15,036 nucleotides of DNA from Anaerolineales bacterium (GCA_020432595.1 JAGQGA010000057.1:1-15036); one strand, 5' to 3'; shown: positions 6,901 through 14,133, counted from the stretch's first letter. Numbers and translations are program-made. The notes: a model not told the origin generated them from the sequence alone.

Positions 6901-7140
6901 ATGGGTATCATCATGTGGTTAATCGTTGGGGGTATTGCCGGCTGGCTGGCCGGGCAAATTCTCAAAGGCGGCGGTTTTGGCCTTATTGGCAACATCATCA
7001 TCGGGATTATCGGTGGTGTTGTGGGTGGGTGGCTCTTTGGCCTGCTGGGTCTTTCCGCAGGCGGTGTCATTGGCGAAATAATAACGGCCGTTGTTGGTGC
7101 GGTTGTTCTCCTCTACGTCATCGGCCTCATCCGCAAGTAA
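6901..7140 (+). CDS. GlsB/YeaQ/YmgE-family small membrane protein
   Basis: A 79-residue, glycine-rich, very hydrophobic protein with three likely membrane helices: about 2-20, 25-48 and 52-76. Motifs typical of the transglycosylase-associated (GlsB/YeaQ/YmgE) family are present: IMWLIVGGIAGWLAGQILKGGGFG, then NIIIGIIGGVVGGWLFGLLG, then a C-terminal GAVVLLYVIGLIRK. Relatives are general-stress membrane proteins of unclear mechanism. The start is set by AAGGAG at 6888-6893 with 7 nt spacing; an in-frame extension back to 6787 has no such site and no homology. The 280-bp region upstream holds a candidate promoter and the paired palindromes. One palindrome is translated as TAV in helix three. A long inverted repeat follows the stop by one base. 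Confidence 0.92.
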   Translation: MGIIMWLIVGGIAGWLAGQILKGGGFGLIGNIIIGIIGGVVGGWLFGLLGLSAGGVIGEIITAVVGAVVLLYVIGLIRK

Positions 7141-7141
7141 A

Positions 7142-7214
7142 AATAGGACGCGGACGATACGGACGAACACGGATGATCTTATCCGCGTTTGTCCGTGTTC
7201 GTCCGCGTCCTATT
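7142..7214. terminator. 33-bp inverted repeat between convergent genes, probable bidirectional terminator
   Basis: Arm 7142-7174 pairs with 7181-7214. The outer 16 bp (AATAGGACGCGGACGA and its complement) are perfect; the inner part has a bulge and a few mismatches, with a 6-nt loop. It begins one base after the stop of the GlsB-like gene and ends 5 bp before the stop of the molybdenum subunit on the opposite strand. That position suits a terminator for both, and the arms end in AATA/TATT rather than a long T-run. The arms are built from a GGACGAACACGGAT-like unit. Confidence 0.65.
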
Positions 7215-7219
7215 CATTT

Positions 7220-9466
7220 CTATCCCCCTATTTCATGCTCCCGCAACTTCGCCACCACTCGCGCTGGCGTTAACGGAATCTCGTCAAACCATACCCCAGT
7301 TGCATCATGCAGCGCCGCCACAATGGCCGGAGCCAGTGGCATAAACGGCATTTCGGCCATCCCCCGCGCCCCCCACGGCCCAATGGGGTCGGGAATTTCC
7401 ATAATCACCGATTCCACGTGGTCGGGAATATCCTTGATGCCGGGGATGAGGTATTGGCTGAAGAACGGGTTGCGAATACGGCCGTTTTCCACCCACAAAT
7501 TCTCCATCAGCGAATAGCCGTGCGCCTGCACCACCGCCCCCTCAATTTGCCCCTGAATCAGCATTGGGTTGATGGCCTTGCCCACGTCGTTGGCACACAC
7601 CACCTTGTCCACATGAATATGCCCCGTTTCCACGTCCACCGTCAGCTCGACCGCTTCAGCCACATAGCCATAGGCAAAGTTGGGCATACATTCCCCCGTT
7701 TCCTCGGCATAGCCCGTGGTAGGGGGGGGCGTGAAGCGCACATAGCCTTTGGCCGGCCGTTCTTCGCTTGCCCAGGCCGCCAACGCCTTCTCCGCCGCCC
7801 CGCGAATCGAATTGCCTGCCATCCACGTCATGCGCGAGGCCGACACCGAGCCGGAATCGCCGCTGGTGGCTGTGTCCGACATCACCAATTCGACTTGGCT
7901 AATGTCCACCCCCACCGCAGCGGCGGCCATCTGCTTGAGTACCGTATGCGACCCCTGCCCCACTTCGGCGGCTCCATGATATAGCACCACCCGCTCAATC
8001 TCGCGCTGACCGTGCAGCACAATGGTCGCCTCGCACCGTTCGGGTGCGCCAAAGGAAAAGCCGACGTTTTTGAAGGAGCAGGCAATGCCGCGCCCGTGGC
8101 GCAGAGATTGGGGATTGGCGATTAGAGATTGAATGCTGGAAAACTGATGACCGTTTACTGATAACTGATTACTGTCCCCCCAGCCAATTTCCGCCGCGCA
8201 CCGCTCAATGACTTGGTCTATGCTGACCCCCGGCGGCATAGGGGATTGCACGGTGAGGATGCTGCCGTCGTGTAGCACGTTTTTGAGCCGGAGTTCTACC
8301 GGATCCATGCCCAGCTTTTCGGCCAATTTGTTCATCTGGTTTTCAGCGGCGAAGGCTCCTTGGGGGCCGCCGAAGCCACGAAATGCGCCGCCGGGAACGT
8401 TGTTGGTGGTGACGGCGTAGCTGTCCAAATGGGCATTGGGGATGACGTAGGGGCCGGTGACCATGAGGTGGGCGTTGCCCAGCACTTTGGTGGAGGTGTA
8501 GGCGTAGGAGCCGCTGTCGAGGATGAGTTCGGAGGAAACGGCCGTTATCATTCCCTCTGCCGTCGCCCCCCACTTTGTATGAACCACCGCCCGATGCCGC
8601 TTGTGGTGGCCGACAATGCTCTCCTCACGGCTCCAGATGATGCGGACAGGCCGGTTAATTTCCTGCTCCCGCAGCCGCATCGCCGCCAGCCCCAGTACAA
8701 TTTGCAGCGACATATCCTCCCGCCCGCCAAATGCCCCGCCAATAGCCGGGTAAATAATGCGAATCTGGTCGGCCGGCAGCCCTAGCGCGTGGGCAACTTG
8801 CTCCTGGTCTTCATACGTCCATTGCCCGCCAATCTCTATCGTAACGCGCCCTTCTTCGTCAATATACCCCAGCCCCGCTTCCGGCTGCAAATAGGCGTGT
8901 TCCTGGTAAGGCAGCGTATAGCTGCCCTCCACCACCACGTCAGCCGCCGCCCAGCCCGCCGCCATATCTCCCTTGCGAATCTGGTACTTGTGCAAAATAT
9001 TGCTGCCGTGCCACGGGTGCAGAATAATTTCATCCTTCATCGCCTCGCGGACATCGGTAACGATAGGCAGTTGTTCCCATTCAATTTCAATTTTGTCCCG
9101 CGCTTGCGCTGCCGCCAGCTCCGTTTCGGCCACAATTACCGCCACATGGTCGCCTTCCCACAAGCTCACATCGCTGTGGGGCTTGCTGCTGCCCAACCCC
9201 ACCATCACCGGCTGGTCGGGCATAATCAGCCCATATTCGTTGTTTGGCACATCTTTGGCCGTAAAAATGGCGACGACACCTGGCAGTGCCAACGCCGCGC
9301 TCAAATCCATATTGAGCATACGGGCGTGGGGCTGACCGCTAAACAATACCTTGCCGTGCAGCAGGTTGTTGGGCGTAATGTCGCCCGGATAACACGCTTG
9401 CCCGGTTACTTTGCCCAGCGCGTCTACGCGGGGCAGGGAATGGGAGGAGATAGGAGAGGGAATCAT
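7220..9466 (-). CDS. Xanthine-dehydrogenase-family molybdopterin-binding (large) subunit
   Basis: This 748-residue catalytic subunit of a molybdenum hydroxylase has the usual family length. Motifs in order: RVDALGKVTG (13-22) opening the a/b hammerhead domain, GGAFGGRE (243-250) and FRGFGGPQ (362-369) lining the Mo-pterin site, AEVGQGSHTVL (500-510) binding the cofactor, and GARGMAEMPFMP (699-710), where E705 aligns with the catalytic base. Such enzymes hydroxylate purines, N-heterocycles or aldehydes with water oxygen; the substrate cannot be decided here. It works with the FAD/FeS subunit encoded just upstream, with XdhC for cofactor loading and perhaps YqeB for selenium. Residues 431-455 look like a non-homologous segment encoded by repeat DNA. 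The start has no Shine-Dalgarno and follows a hairpin; the first residues (MIPSPISSHSLP) are also encoded by low-complexity sequence. Confidence 0.95.
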   Translation of the reverse strand: MIPSPISSHSLPRVDALGKVTGQACYPGDITPNNLLHGKVLFSGQPHARMLNMDLSAALALPGVVAIFTAKDVPNNEYGLIMPDQPVMVGLGSSKPHSDVSLWEGDHVAVIVAETELAAAQARDKIEIEWEQLPIVTDVREAMKDEIILHPWHGSNILHKYQIRKGDMAAGWAAADVVVEGSYTLPYQEHAYLQPEAGLGYIDEEGRVTIEIGGQWTYEDQEQVAHALGLPADQIRIIYPAIGGAFGGREDMSLQIVLGLAAMRLREQEINRPVRIIWSREESIVGHHKRHRAVVHTKWGATAEGMITAVSSELILDSGSYAYTSTKVLGNAHLMVTGPYVIPNAHLDSYAVTTNNVPGGAFRGFGGPQGAFAAENQMNKLAEKLGMDPVELRLKNVLHDGSILTVQSPMPPGVSIDQVIERCAAEIGWGDSNQLSVNGHQFSSIQSLIANPQSLRHGRGIACSFKNVGFSFGAPERCEATIVLHGQREIERVVLYHGAAEVGQGSHTVLKQMAAAAVGVDISQVELVMSDTATSGDSGSVSASRMTWMAGNSIRGAAEKALAAWASEERPAKGYVRFTPPPTTGYAEETGECMPNFAYGYVAEAVELTVDVETGHIHVDKVVCANDVGKAINPMLIQGQIEGAVVQAHGYSLMENLWVENGRIRNPFFSQYLIPGIKDIPDHVESVIMEIPDPIGPWGARGMAEMPFMPLAPAIVAALHDATGVWFDEIPLTPARVVAKLREHEIGG
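8102..8176. repeat. Repeat-derived in-frame segment within the molybdenum subunit gene
   Basis: This 75-bp stretch encodes residues 431-455, between EIGWG and HGRGIACSFKN, which are ordinary family text that I would expect to be nearly contiguous. Its right part (ACTGATAACTGATTACTG, 8157-8174) shares the 12-mer AACTGATTACTG with the gap before the histidine kinase gene (14134-14145). Its left part (GAGATTGGGGATTGGCGATTAGAGATTG, 8104-8131) is the GGAGATTGG word family seen at 311-368. No stop codon is created in the reading frame. Confidence 0.6.
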
Positions 9467-9474
9467 GAATGGAG

Positions 9475-9532
9475 AATGGAGAATTGGGAATGGAGAATTG
9501 GGAATTCGTTCTCCATTCCCAATTCTCCCATT
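9475..9532. repeat. GAATGGAGAATTGGG-type inverted repeat inside the hydroxylase operon
   Basis: Arm 9475-9497 pairs with 9509-9532 (23 bp with a single 1-nt bulge) over an 11-nt loop, and partial further copies of the same unit flank it. It fills most of the 82-bp gap between the membrane-protein gene and the large-subunit gene, ending 8 bp from the latter's start. In the operon mRNA it would be a strong hairpin that could attenuate, protect or separate the two messages. Confidence 0.7.
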
Positions 9533-9548
9533 CCCAATTCCCCATTAT

Positions 9549-9899
9549 TTAAAATCTATCATCAAGTGGGTCTTTGTTGCGTGAGTGGAGCGATGGGGTG
9601 CCGGGGCGACGACGACCTTCGTTGCTTGCCAGCATAAAGCTGAGGATGAAGACAAGCTGCATGAGGATGACGATGAGCAGGACAATAGCCCAAAAAATAA
9701 CGGCCGTTGGCACCCACGTCGGGATACTAAACTGGCGATAAAGTGTGGCATACAAATTTTCGTTTTGGGCAAACAACAGGCTGGTCAAAATGTAAGCACC
9801 AGCACCTGTTACAAGCAGCCAAATTAGCTGCATTAGGGTGCGTCGTGCTTGCCCCTTGCGCCTGGCGTCTTCGGCATCACGCAGTTGCTCTAAATGCAT
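9549..9899 (-). CDS. Unrecognised two-helix membrane protein within the molybdenum hydroxylase operon
   Basis: A 116-residue protein I cannot assign to a family. A charged N-terminal segment (about 1-20, rich in Arg, Glu and Asp) is followed by membrane helices at about 22-44 and 63-91, then a basic, Arg/Lys-rich tail (GRRRPGTPSLHSRNKD). The positive-inside rule suggests both ends are cytoplasmic with a short outside loop. There is no signal peptidase site. The start lies 3 bp after the stop of the FAD/FeS subunit, with GAGGG about 7 nt upstream inside that gene's end, so the two should be translated together. Placement between the two enzyme subunits suggests a role tied to the enzyme, such as a membrane anchor; that is inference only. 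One palindrome is translated as TAV in helix two. Confidence 0.8.
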   Translation of the reverse strand: MHLEQLRDAEDARRKGQARRTLMQLIWLLVTGAGAYILTSLLFAQNENLYATLYRQFSIPTWVPTAVIFWAIVLLIVILMQLVFILSFMLASNEGRRRPGTPSLHSRNKDPLDDRF

Positions 9900-9902
9900 A
9901 AG

Positions 9903-11342
9903 TTAACCCTCGGCCGCTGCTTTGTGAACCGCTTCAATGATTTTGTAATAGCCGGTGCAGCGGCACAAATTTCCGGCAAACGCTTGCTGAATATGGGTTA
10001 AATCGGGGTTGTCGTTTTCTTCCAGCAGCTTGGCCCCAGACATGAGGAAGCCGGGGATGCAGTAGCCACACTGAACGGCTCCGGTATCTATGAAGGCTTG
10101 CTGGATGGGGTGCAAACGGCCGTTTTCCGCCAACCCCTCCACCGTCACAATCTCCGCCCCGTGGGCGCGGGGGGCAGCGACCAGGCACGACATAACGGCC
10201 ATGCCGTCCAGATAAACCGTGCAGGCACCACATTCGCCCTCAGCGCACCCTTCCTTCGTGCCAGTCAGCAGCCCTTCCTCCCGTAGCCAGCGCAGCAGCG
10301 TTTTGTGCGTGCCGCCAACGGCCGTTATTGTTTGGCCGTTCACCGTGGCCGTAATGGGCGTATCAGCATCATGGCTGCCGCCAAATTCGCTGCCCGTGGG
10401 GAACTCGCCGGCCGTTTCGCCCCACAGCATCACCGGGTCGGCCGGCCACTGCGCCCGTTCCTGCCCTGCCGCTAATGTGGACAAGGCTCGCTGCACCAGC
10501 ACCCGCAGCATGTCGCTGCGGTAGCTGGCCGGGCCGCGCACATCGTCAATCGGCTTGGGGGTCGCCGCCGCCAGCCGCGCCGCCTCAGCAATCGTAGTCT
10601 CGGTCAATGGCTTGCCCACCAAAGCCGCCTCCGCCGCTGGCGTGCTGATGATGGTGGGGGCTACGCTGCCCAGCACGATGTTGGCCGCTGTGACGTTGCC
10701 ACTCGTGGGGTCAATATCCACCGTGCAGGTAAGATGAACGACAGAAATGGCCTGCGCCCGGCGCAGCCCTAATTTTACAAACAGCCCGCGTGCGGTGGGC
10801 GGCATGGCCGGAATGGCAATGTCTACCACCATTTCGCCTGGCTCCATGACGGTGCGGCGCACGCCGGTGTAAAATTGGCGCAGGGGTACGGTGCGACGGC
10901 CGTTTACGGAGGCCAGCGTGATGTTGGCATCCAGCGCCCACAGGGGGGTAATGGTGTCGTTGGCGGGGCTGGCCGTGACCAAATTGCCCGCTACCGTAGC
11001 GCGGTTGCGAAGCTGGGGCGAGGCGACTTCCCACGAGGCTTGTGCCAGCGGAAAGGCGTGGCGCTGCACCAGTTCAGAAGCAACAACCTGGTTGTGTGTA
11101 ACCAGCGGCCCCAAATGGAGCGTGCCGTCATCGTCCTGGCGAATTTGGTTCAGGCCGGGGATGCGGGTTATATCTACCAACACCTCTACGTCGGGGCGCA
11201 CGCCGCGCTCTAGTTCCAGCAAGATATCGGTACCGCCAGCGATGATGCGGGCAGAACGGCCGTTTTGCGCCAGCAGCGCCACGGCTTGGTCTATGGTAGT
11301 AGGGGTTTCATATTGGCTAATAGCATGGGGTTTCAGGTTCAT
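9903..11342 (-). CDS. Fused FAD-binding and [2Fe-2S] subunit of a xanthine-dehydrogenase-family enzyme
   Basis: This 479-residue electron-transfer subunit has two parts. Residues 1-290 are a CoxM-type FAD domain: [15 protein letters not shown] (33-47) and [15 protein letters not shown] (116-130) bind FAD, followed by the CO-dehydrogenase flavoprotein C-terminal domain. After a linker (about 291-328), residues 329-479 are a CoxS-type iron-sulphur domain: plant-type cluster ligands C366, C371, C374 and C386, and the helical-domain cluster ligands C425, C428, C460 and C462 ([15 protein letters not shown]). All eight cysteines are present. The order FAD then FeS is opposite to the classical bacterial XdhA and eukaryotic XDH. 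The ATG overlaps the xdhC stop as ATGA, with AAGGTGGA upstream. Four palindromes are translated (three NGR, one TAV). Confidence 0.95.
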   Translation of the reverse strand: MNLKPHAISQYETPTTIDQAVALLAQNGRSARIIAGGTDILLELERGVRPDVEVLVDITRIPGLNQIRQDDDGTLHLGPLVTHNQVVASELVQRHAFPLAQASWEVASPQLRNRATVAGNLVTASPANDTITPLWALDANITLASVNGRRTVPLRQFYTGVRRTVMEPGEMVVDIAIPAMPPTARGLFVKLGLRRAQAISVVHLTCTVDIDPTSGNVTAANIVLGSVAPTIISTPAAEAALVGKPLTETTIAEAARLAAATPKPIDDVRGPASYRSDMLRVLVQRALSTLAAGQERAQWPADPVMLWGETAGEFPTGSEFGGSHDADTPITATVNGQTITAVGGTHKTLLRWLREEGLLTGTKEGCAEGECGACTVYLDGMAVMSCLVAAPRAHGAEIVTVEGLAENGRLHPIQQAFIDTGAVQCGYCIPGFLMSGAKLLEENDNPDLTHIQQAFAGNLCRCTGYYKIIEAVHKAAAEG

Positions 11343-12151
11343 CCGTCCACCTTCATCCGTTGGCCGTCGCCGCCGCGCCGCAGCATAATGATTTCGGCTA
11401 AAATGCTAACAGCGATTTCTTTCGGCGACTCGGCGTTGAGTTCTAAACCAAGCGGGGAGTGAAACCGGGCTAAATCGGCTTCGCTCAACCCATCTTCCAG
11501 CAGCAGTTGGCGGGTGTGGGTCCAGCGCCGCTTGCTGCCCATGATACCAATGTAGGGGGCAGGGGTTGCCACCAATTTAGGCAAAATTTGCCGATCTACG
11601 GCCACGTTGCGGGTGACGGCGACGATGGCGGTATTGTTAGTGACGCGGAAATTTGCCAGTGCGTCGTCAATGCTGCCGGGGAGGTAGACATCGGCATGGG
11701 GGATGAAATCGGCACTGGCGAGTTCGGCGCGGTCGTCGGTGACGACGACGCGGAAGCCAAGCCAGTGGGCCAGATCGGCCACGGCTTGCCCAACGTGGCC
11801 GCAGCCAATGACAAAAACGGTGGCCGGGGGGGCGTAGGGTTCGATGTAGACCTCGACTTCACCGCCGCACACGCCGGGGTCGCCGCGTCCTGGCTCGACA
11901 AGTTTGTAGGGAACGATGCGGGGCTGGCCGTCACCAAGAGCGGCTTTGGCTTCGGCAATAACACGGGACTCCATTTCGCCGCCGCCGATGGTACCAGAGG
12001 AACGGCCGTTGGCGTAAATCAGCATCTTTGTCCCCGTATGGCGAGGTACTGAGCCACGTGCTTGCACAATCGTTGCCAATGCAACAAGTTCCCCAGCCGC
12101 CTGACTGGTCAGGAGTTCTTGCAAAAGCTTGTGGCTGTTGTCGCTGCTCAT
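11339..12151 (-). CDS. xdhC: XdhC/CoxI-family molybdenum cofactor insertion protein
   Basis: A 270-residue protein of the XdhC/CoxI family. In characterised members this chaperone binds molybdenum cofactor, helps its sulphuration and passes it to the large subunit of a molybdenum hydroxylase. The N-terminal CoxI domain shows [14 protein letters not shown] and [10 protein letters not shown] (31-62) and C95 in [12 protein letters not shown]. The Rossmann-like C-terminal domain has [11 protein letters not shown] (112-122), a DDRAE acidic turn, [10 protein letters not shown] and the final [19 protein letters not shown]. It is translationally coupled to the FAD/FeS gene by a 4-bp overlap. The lipoprotein gene upstream ends 56 bp earlier. 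The symbol follows the Rhodobacter usage, not the E. coli one where xdhC is the FeS subunit. One palindrome is translated as NGR (YANGRSSG). Confidence 0.93.
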   Translation of the reverse strand: MSSDNSHKLLQELLTSQAAGELVALATIVQARGSVPRHTGTKMLIYANGRSSGTIGGGEMESRVIAEAKAALGDGQPRIVPYKLVEPGRGDPGVCGGEVEVYIEPYAPPATVFVIGCGHVGQAVADLAHWLGFRVVVTDDRAELASADFIPHADVYLPGSIDDALANFRVTNNTAIVAVTRNVAVDRQILPKLVATPAPYIGIMGSKRRWTHTRQLLLEDGLSEADLARFHSPLGLELNAESPKEIAVSILAEIIMLRRGGDGQRMKVDG

Positions 12152-12207
12152 ATTACGCAGATGACCCCCGTCTGCCCAATGCCATCAACCCAGCTTGCCT
12201 TATCGCA

Positions 12208-12603
12208 CTAGCGGGAGGCAATGCACCAACCCGCTACCCAGCCTGCCTTGGTCAGGTCTTCCGTAGTAACCTGATAAAATGTGAGGGAAAAGCGCTGCCC
12301 GTCGGAATTGTTTTGCACATTTTCTACCCGGCTAGTGACAATTTGAACCGGGGTACCGTCGGCAAAGACGCGGTTGTGGTTAGCAACGGTTGGTACATCT
12401 AGCCCGCCGAGGACGTAGAGCGATTCATCGGCTGCGGTGCCACATTGCCCCCTGTCCATGCACTCTGTGCTACAAGTGAGCGTACCAGTTGCCTCTAATT
12501 GCACTTCATGTCCTAAACGCTGCCCGGCAAACAGGCTTAAGCAGGCGGTAAGCGTTAGCAAAACGAAGGCGAGGGCAAACCAAAGAAGGTATTTACGCAG
12601 CAT
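12208..12603 (-). CDS. Small lipoprotein with SH3-like tail, function unknown
   Basis: This 131-residue protein has a lipoprotein signal: basic start (MLRKYL), hydrophobic core, lipobox L18-T19-A20-C21. The mature part is about 110 residues with C44, C48, C54 and C127, enough for two disulphides. The C-terminal half (V.ADGTPVQIV...DGQRFSLTFYQVTTED...GWVAGWCIA) reads like a bacterial SH3-type module, whose end is often GW(V/I).G.C/Y(I/L). It should sit outside the cytoplasmic membrane. The start is 3 bp after the receiver gene's stop, implying coupled expression with the two-component pair; xdhC follows 56 bp later. It could be an external sensing partner for the kinase, which has almost no outside loop of its own; this is inference from context. 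Confidence 0.78.
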   Translation of the reverse strand: MLRKYLLWFALAFVLLTLTACLSLFAGQRLGHEVQLEATGTLTCSTECMDRGQCGTAADESLYVLGGLDVPTVANHNRVFADGTPVQIVTSRVENVQNNSDGQRFSLTFYQVTTEDLTKAGWVAGWCIASR

Positions 12604-12606
12604 GGG

Positions 12607-13008
12607 TTATTCCCAAATTGTTTCTCCATTTAAAATGGATTGAACCTGGTTGGCAAATTGGTTGGGGTTGAGAGGCTTGCTAATAAAGCCGTCAAACCCT
12701 GACTCTTTGGCGCGTTCCACAGCATCAGACAGGGTGCCGGCCGACACGGCAACAATTTTGGCATCGTGCAGCTTTTCATCGCCGCGAACCTCTTCCAGGA
12801 ATTGGTAGCCGCTTTTCACAGGCATGTTAATGTCAACTAAAAATAGATCAACGCGACGAAGGTTCTTGGCTAAAAGCACAGCGGAATCGGCTGCCTTGCG
12901 AGCATAGCAGTAACCAGCTCCCGCGTTTCGCAACAATTCCAGTGCCACCAAGCGGGCGTCAACGTCATCTTCTACTAAAACAATATAGGCTTCGTCTAGC
13001 GGTATCAT
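12607..13008 (-). CDS. Response regulator, single receiver domain
   Basis: A 133-residue receiver domain. The acidic pocket is D14-D15, the phosphorylation site is D59 in LVDINMP, S89 is at the switch position and K111 is in ISKP. There is no DNA-binding output domain. ATG 13008 (MIPLDEAYIVLVEDD) is preferred because it sits right before the first strand. A TTG at 13065 would add 19 residues unlike the family, and neither start has a strong Shine-Dalgarno. It follows the histidine kinase gene by 97 bp and precedes the lipoprotein by 3 bp, so it is the likely partner of that kinase. Without an output domain it would need another protein to act, or be an intermediate in a phosphorelay. Confidence 0.9.
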   Translation of the reverse strand: MIPLDEAYIVLVEDDVDARLVALELLRNAGAGYCYARKAADSAVLLAKNLRRVDLFLVDINMPVKSGYQFLEEVRGDEKLHDAKIVAVSAGTLSDAVERAKESGFDGFISKPLNPNQFANQVQSILNGETIWE

Positions 13009-13105
13009 TCTTATCTTTGTAAACCATCGTAAACCGGTGAGTTTATGCCAATCGAAGTGTATCAAAACTTACCATGGGTGACAATGATAGCAGAAAGCGG
13101 CAGCT

Positions 13106-14116
13106 TTAGGCTGGCCTTGTGGGAATGCGAATGGTGAGAACGGTGCCCCGACCTTTTTCGCTTTTGATTTGGATGGAGCCGCCGTGTGTTTCAATAATTT
13201 TGGCCGCCACAGCTAAGCCGAAGTTGGGTTTTTCTTCTTGCAGCATCAGCGGCGGTTGATCGGGGCCAATGGCGGGGAAAAGCGCAGTTTGCTGTTCTGG
13301 TGTCATGCCTTCGCCGGTGTCTTCAATAACCAATTGCAGCCACGCGGCTTCGGGTTGCACCCGCAGGGCAATGTACCCTTCTTCTATTTGCCTGGCGGCG
13401 TTGCGTAGCAGGTTACTCAGCATTTGTTTTAGGCGGCGCTCATCGGCGGTGAGTAGGGGCCAGGTGTCGGGGTAGTCGCGGATAAGGCGAACATCGTCGT
13501 CGGTGATGACGCTGTTGAGCGTGGCTAACGATTCTTCGCAAACAGATTGTAAATCGGTGGGGGCGAGGTTGAGATGGAATTCGTCTGATTCGATCTTGGC
13601 GAGGTCGGAGAGGTCGTTGAGCATGGTGAGCAGAAACCAACCGGATTGCTCAATACGACTTAGATAATTGGTTTGTTTGGCGGTGACATCGCCATAAAAA
13701 CCGAGACCAATCATGTGGGAGAAGTTGATCACGCCGTTGAGTGGGGTGCGGAGTTCGTGGCTGATGTGTCGCCAAAAGTGGTTGCGGGCGGTGCGGTCTA
13801 AAACGGCCGTTTCTTCCACCTTTTTCAACTGACCTTGCGTTTGCTGCAATTCGCTTTGAAGCTGGACAAGCTCGTTTTCCCGCTGCGTTAGGGAAGTTTG
13901 CAGTTGGTCAATTTGCTGCTGCGGGTTATGGGCAGATGGGGTGGGGGAGAAGGCAATAATGAGGAGGCTGAGGAGAACGCCAACGGCCGTTCCGATGCCA
14001 TACCCTGGCTCCAACAGCCAATAAAGCAGCACCGCCGCCACAATGCCGCCGCCAACCAACATTAGAAGCAGATTCTTTTTGGCTTGATGAAAAGCTGCGT
14101 TGTGGTTGTTTGTCAT
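13106..14116 (-). CDS. Membrane sensor histidine kinase
   Basis: A 336-residue kinase with two adjacent membrane helices (about 16-35 and 38-57) joined by only a couple of residues. A Gln/Glu-rich coiled coil follows (about 65-105), then HisKA with the phospho-acceptor H120 in HISHELRTPLNG, and HATPase_c with the N box (LKQMLSNLLRNAARQ), G1 (IEDTGEGM) and G2 (GGSIQIKSEKGRGT). The missing external domain suggests sensing within the membrane or through a partner, possibly the lipoprotein two genes downstream. The start is set by AAGGAG at 14123-14128: the ATG at 14122 abuts it directly, whereas ATG 14116 has 6 nt spacing. The palindrome is translated twice as TAV, once just before HisKA and once in helix two. 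Confidence 0.94.
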   Translation of the reverse strand: MTNNHNAAFHQAKKNLLLMLVGGGIVAAVLLYWLLEPGYGIGTAVGVLLSLLIIAFSPTPSAHNPQQQIDQLQTSLTQRENELVQLQSELQQTQGQLKKVEETAVLDRTARNHFWRHISHELRTPLNGVINFSHMIGLGFYGDVTAKQTNYLSRIEQSGWFLLTMLNDLSDLAKIESDEFHLNLAPTDLQSVCEESLATLNSVITDDDVRLIRDYPDTWPLLTADERRLKQMLSNLLRNAARQIEEGYIALRVQPEAAWLQLVIEDTGEGMTPEQQTALFPAIGPDQPPLMLQEEKPNFGLAVAAKIIETHGGSIQIKSEKGRGTVLTIRIPTRPA

Positions 14117-14122
14117 CTGCAT

Positions 14123-14128
14123 CTCCTT
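14123..14128 (-). promoter_or_regulatory. Shine-Dalgarno AAGGAG that decides the histidine kinase start
   Basis: The minus strand reads AAGGAGATGCAGATGACA. The first ATG touches the AAGGAG and is too close for initiation; the second, at 14116, has 6 nt spacing and is taken as the start. Confidence 0.7.
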
Positions 14129-14133
14129 ATTAC

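Noticed and set aside
9430..9545. Short repeated units near the large-subunit start considered as a CRISPR array
   Set aside because: The units are 10-15 bp, contiguous, partly degenerate and arranged as an inverted repeat without unique spacers. No cas gene is present.
8789..9637. Plus-strand ORF of 282 codons opposite the molybdenum subunit gene
   Set aside because: The opposite strand has unmistakable xanthine-dehydrogenase-family motifs over the same bases, and the plus-strand product resembles nothing and runs through the hairpin repeat.
13009..13065. TTG start giving a longer response regulator
   Set aside because: The extra residues fall outside the receiver fold and there is no ribosome site. 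The ATG at 13008 places the first strand at the normal distance.
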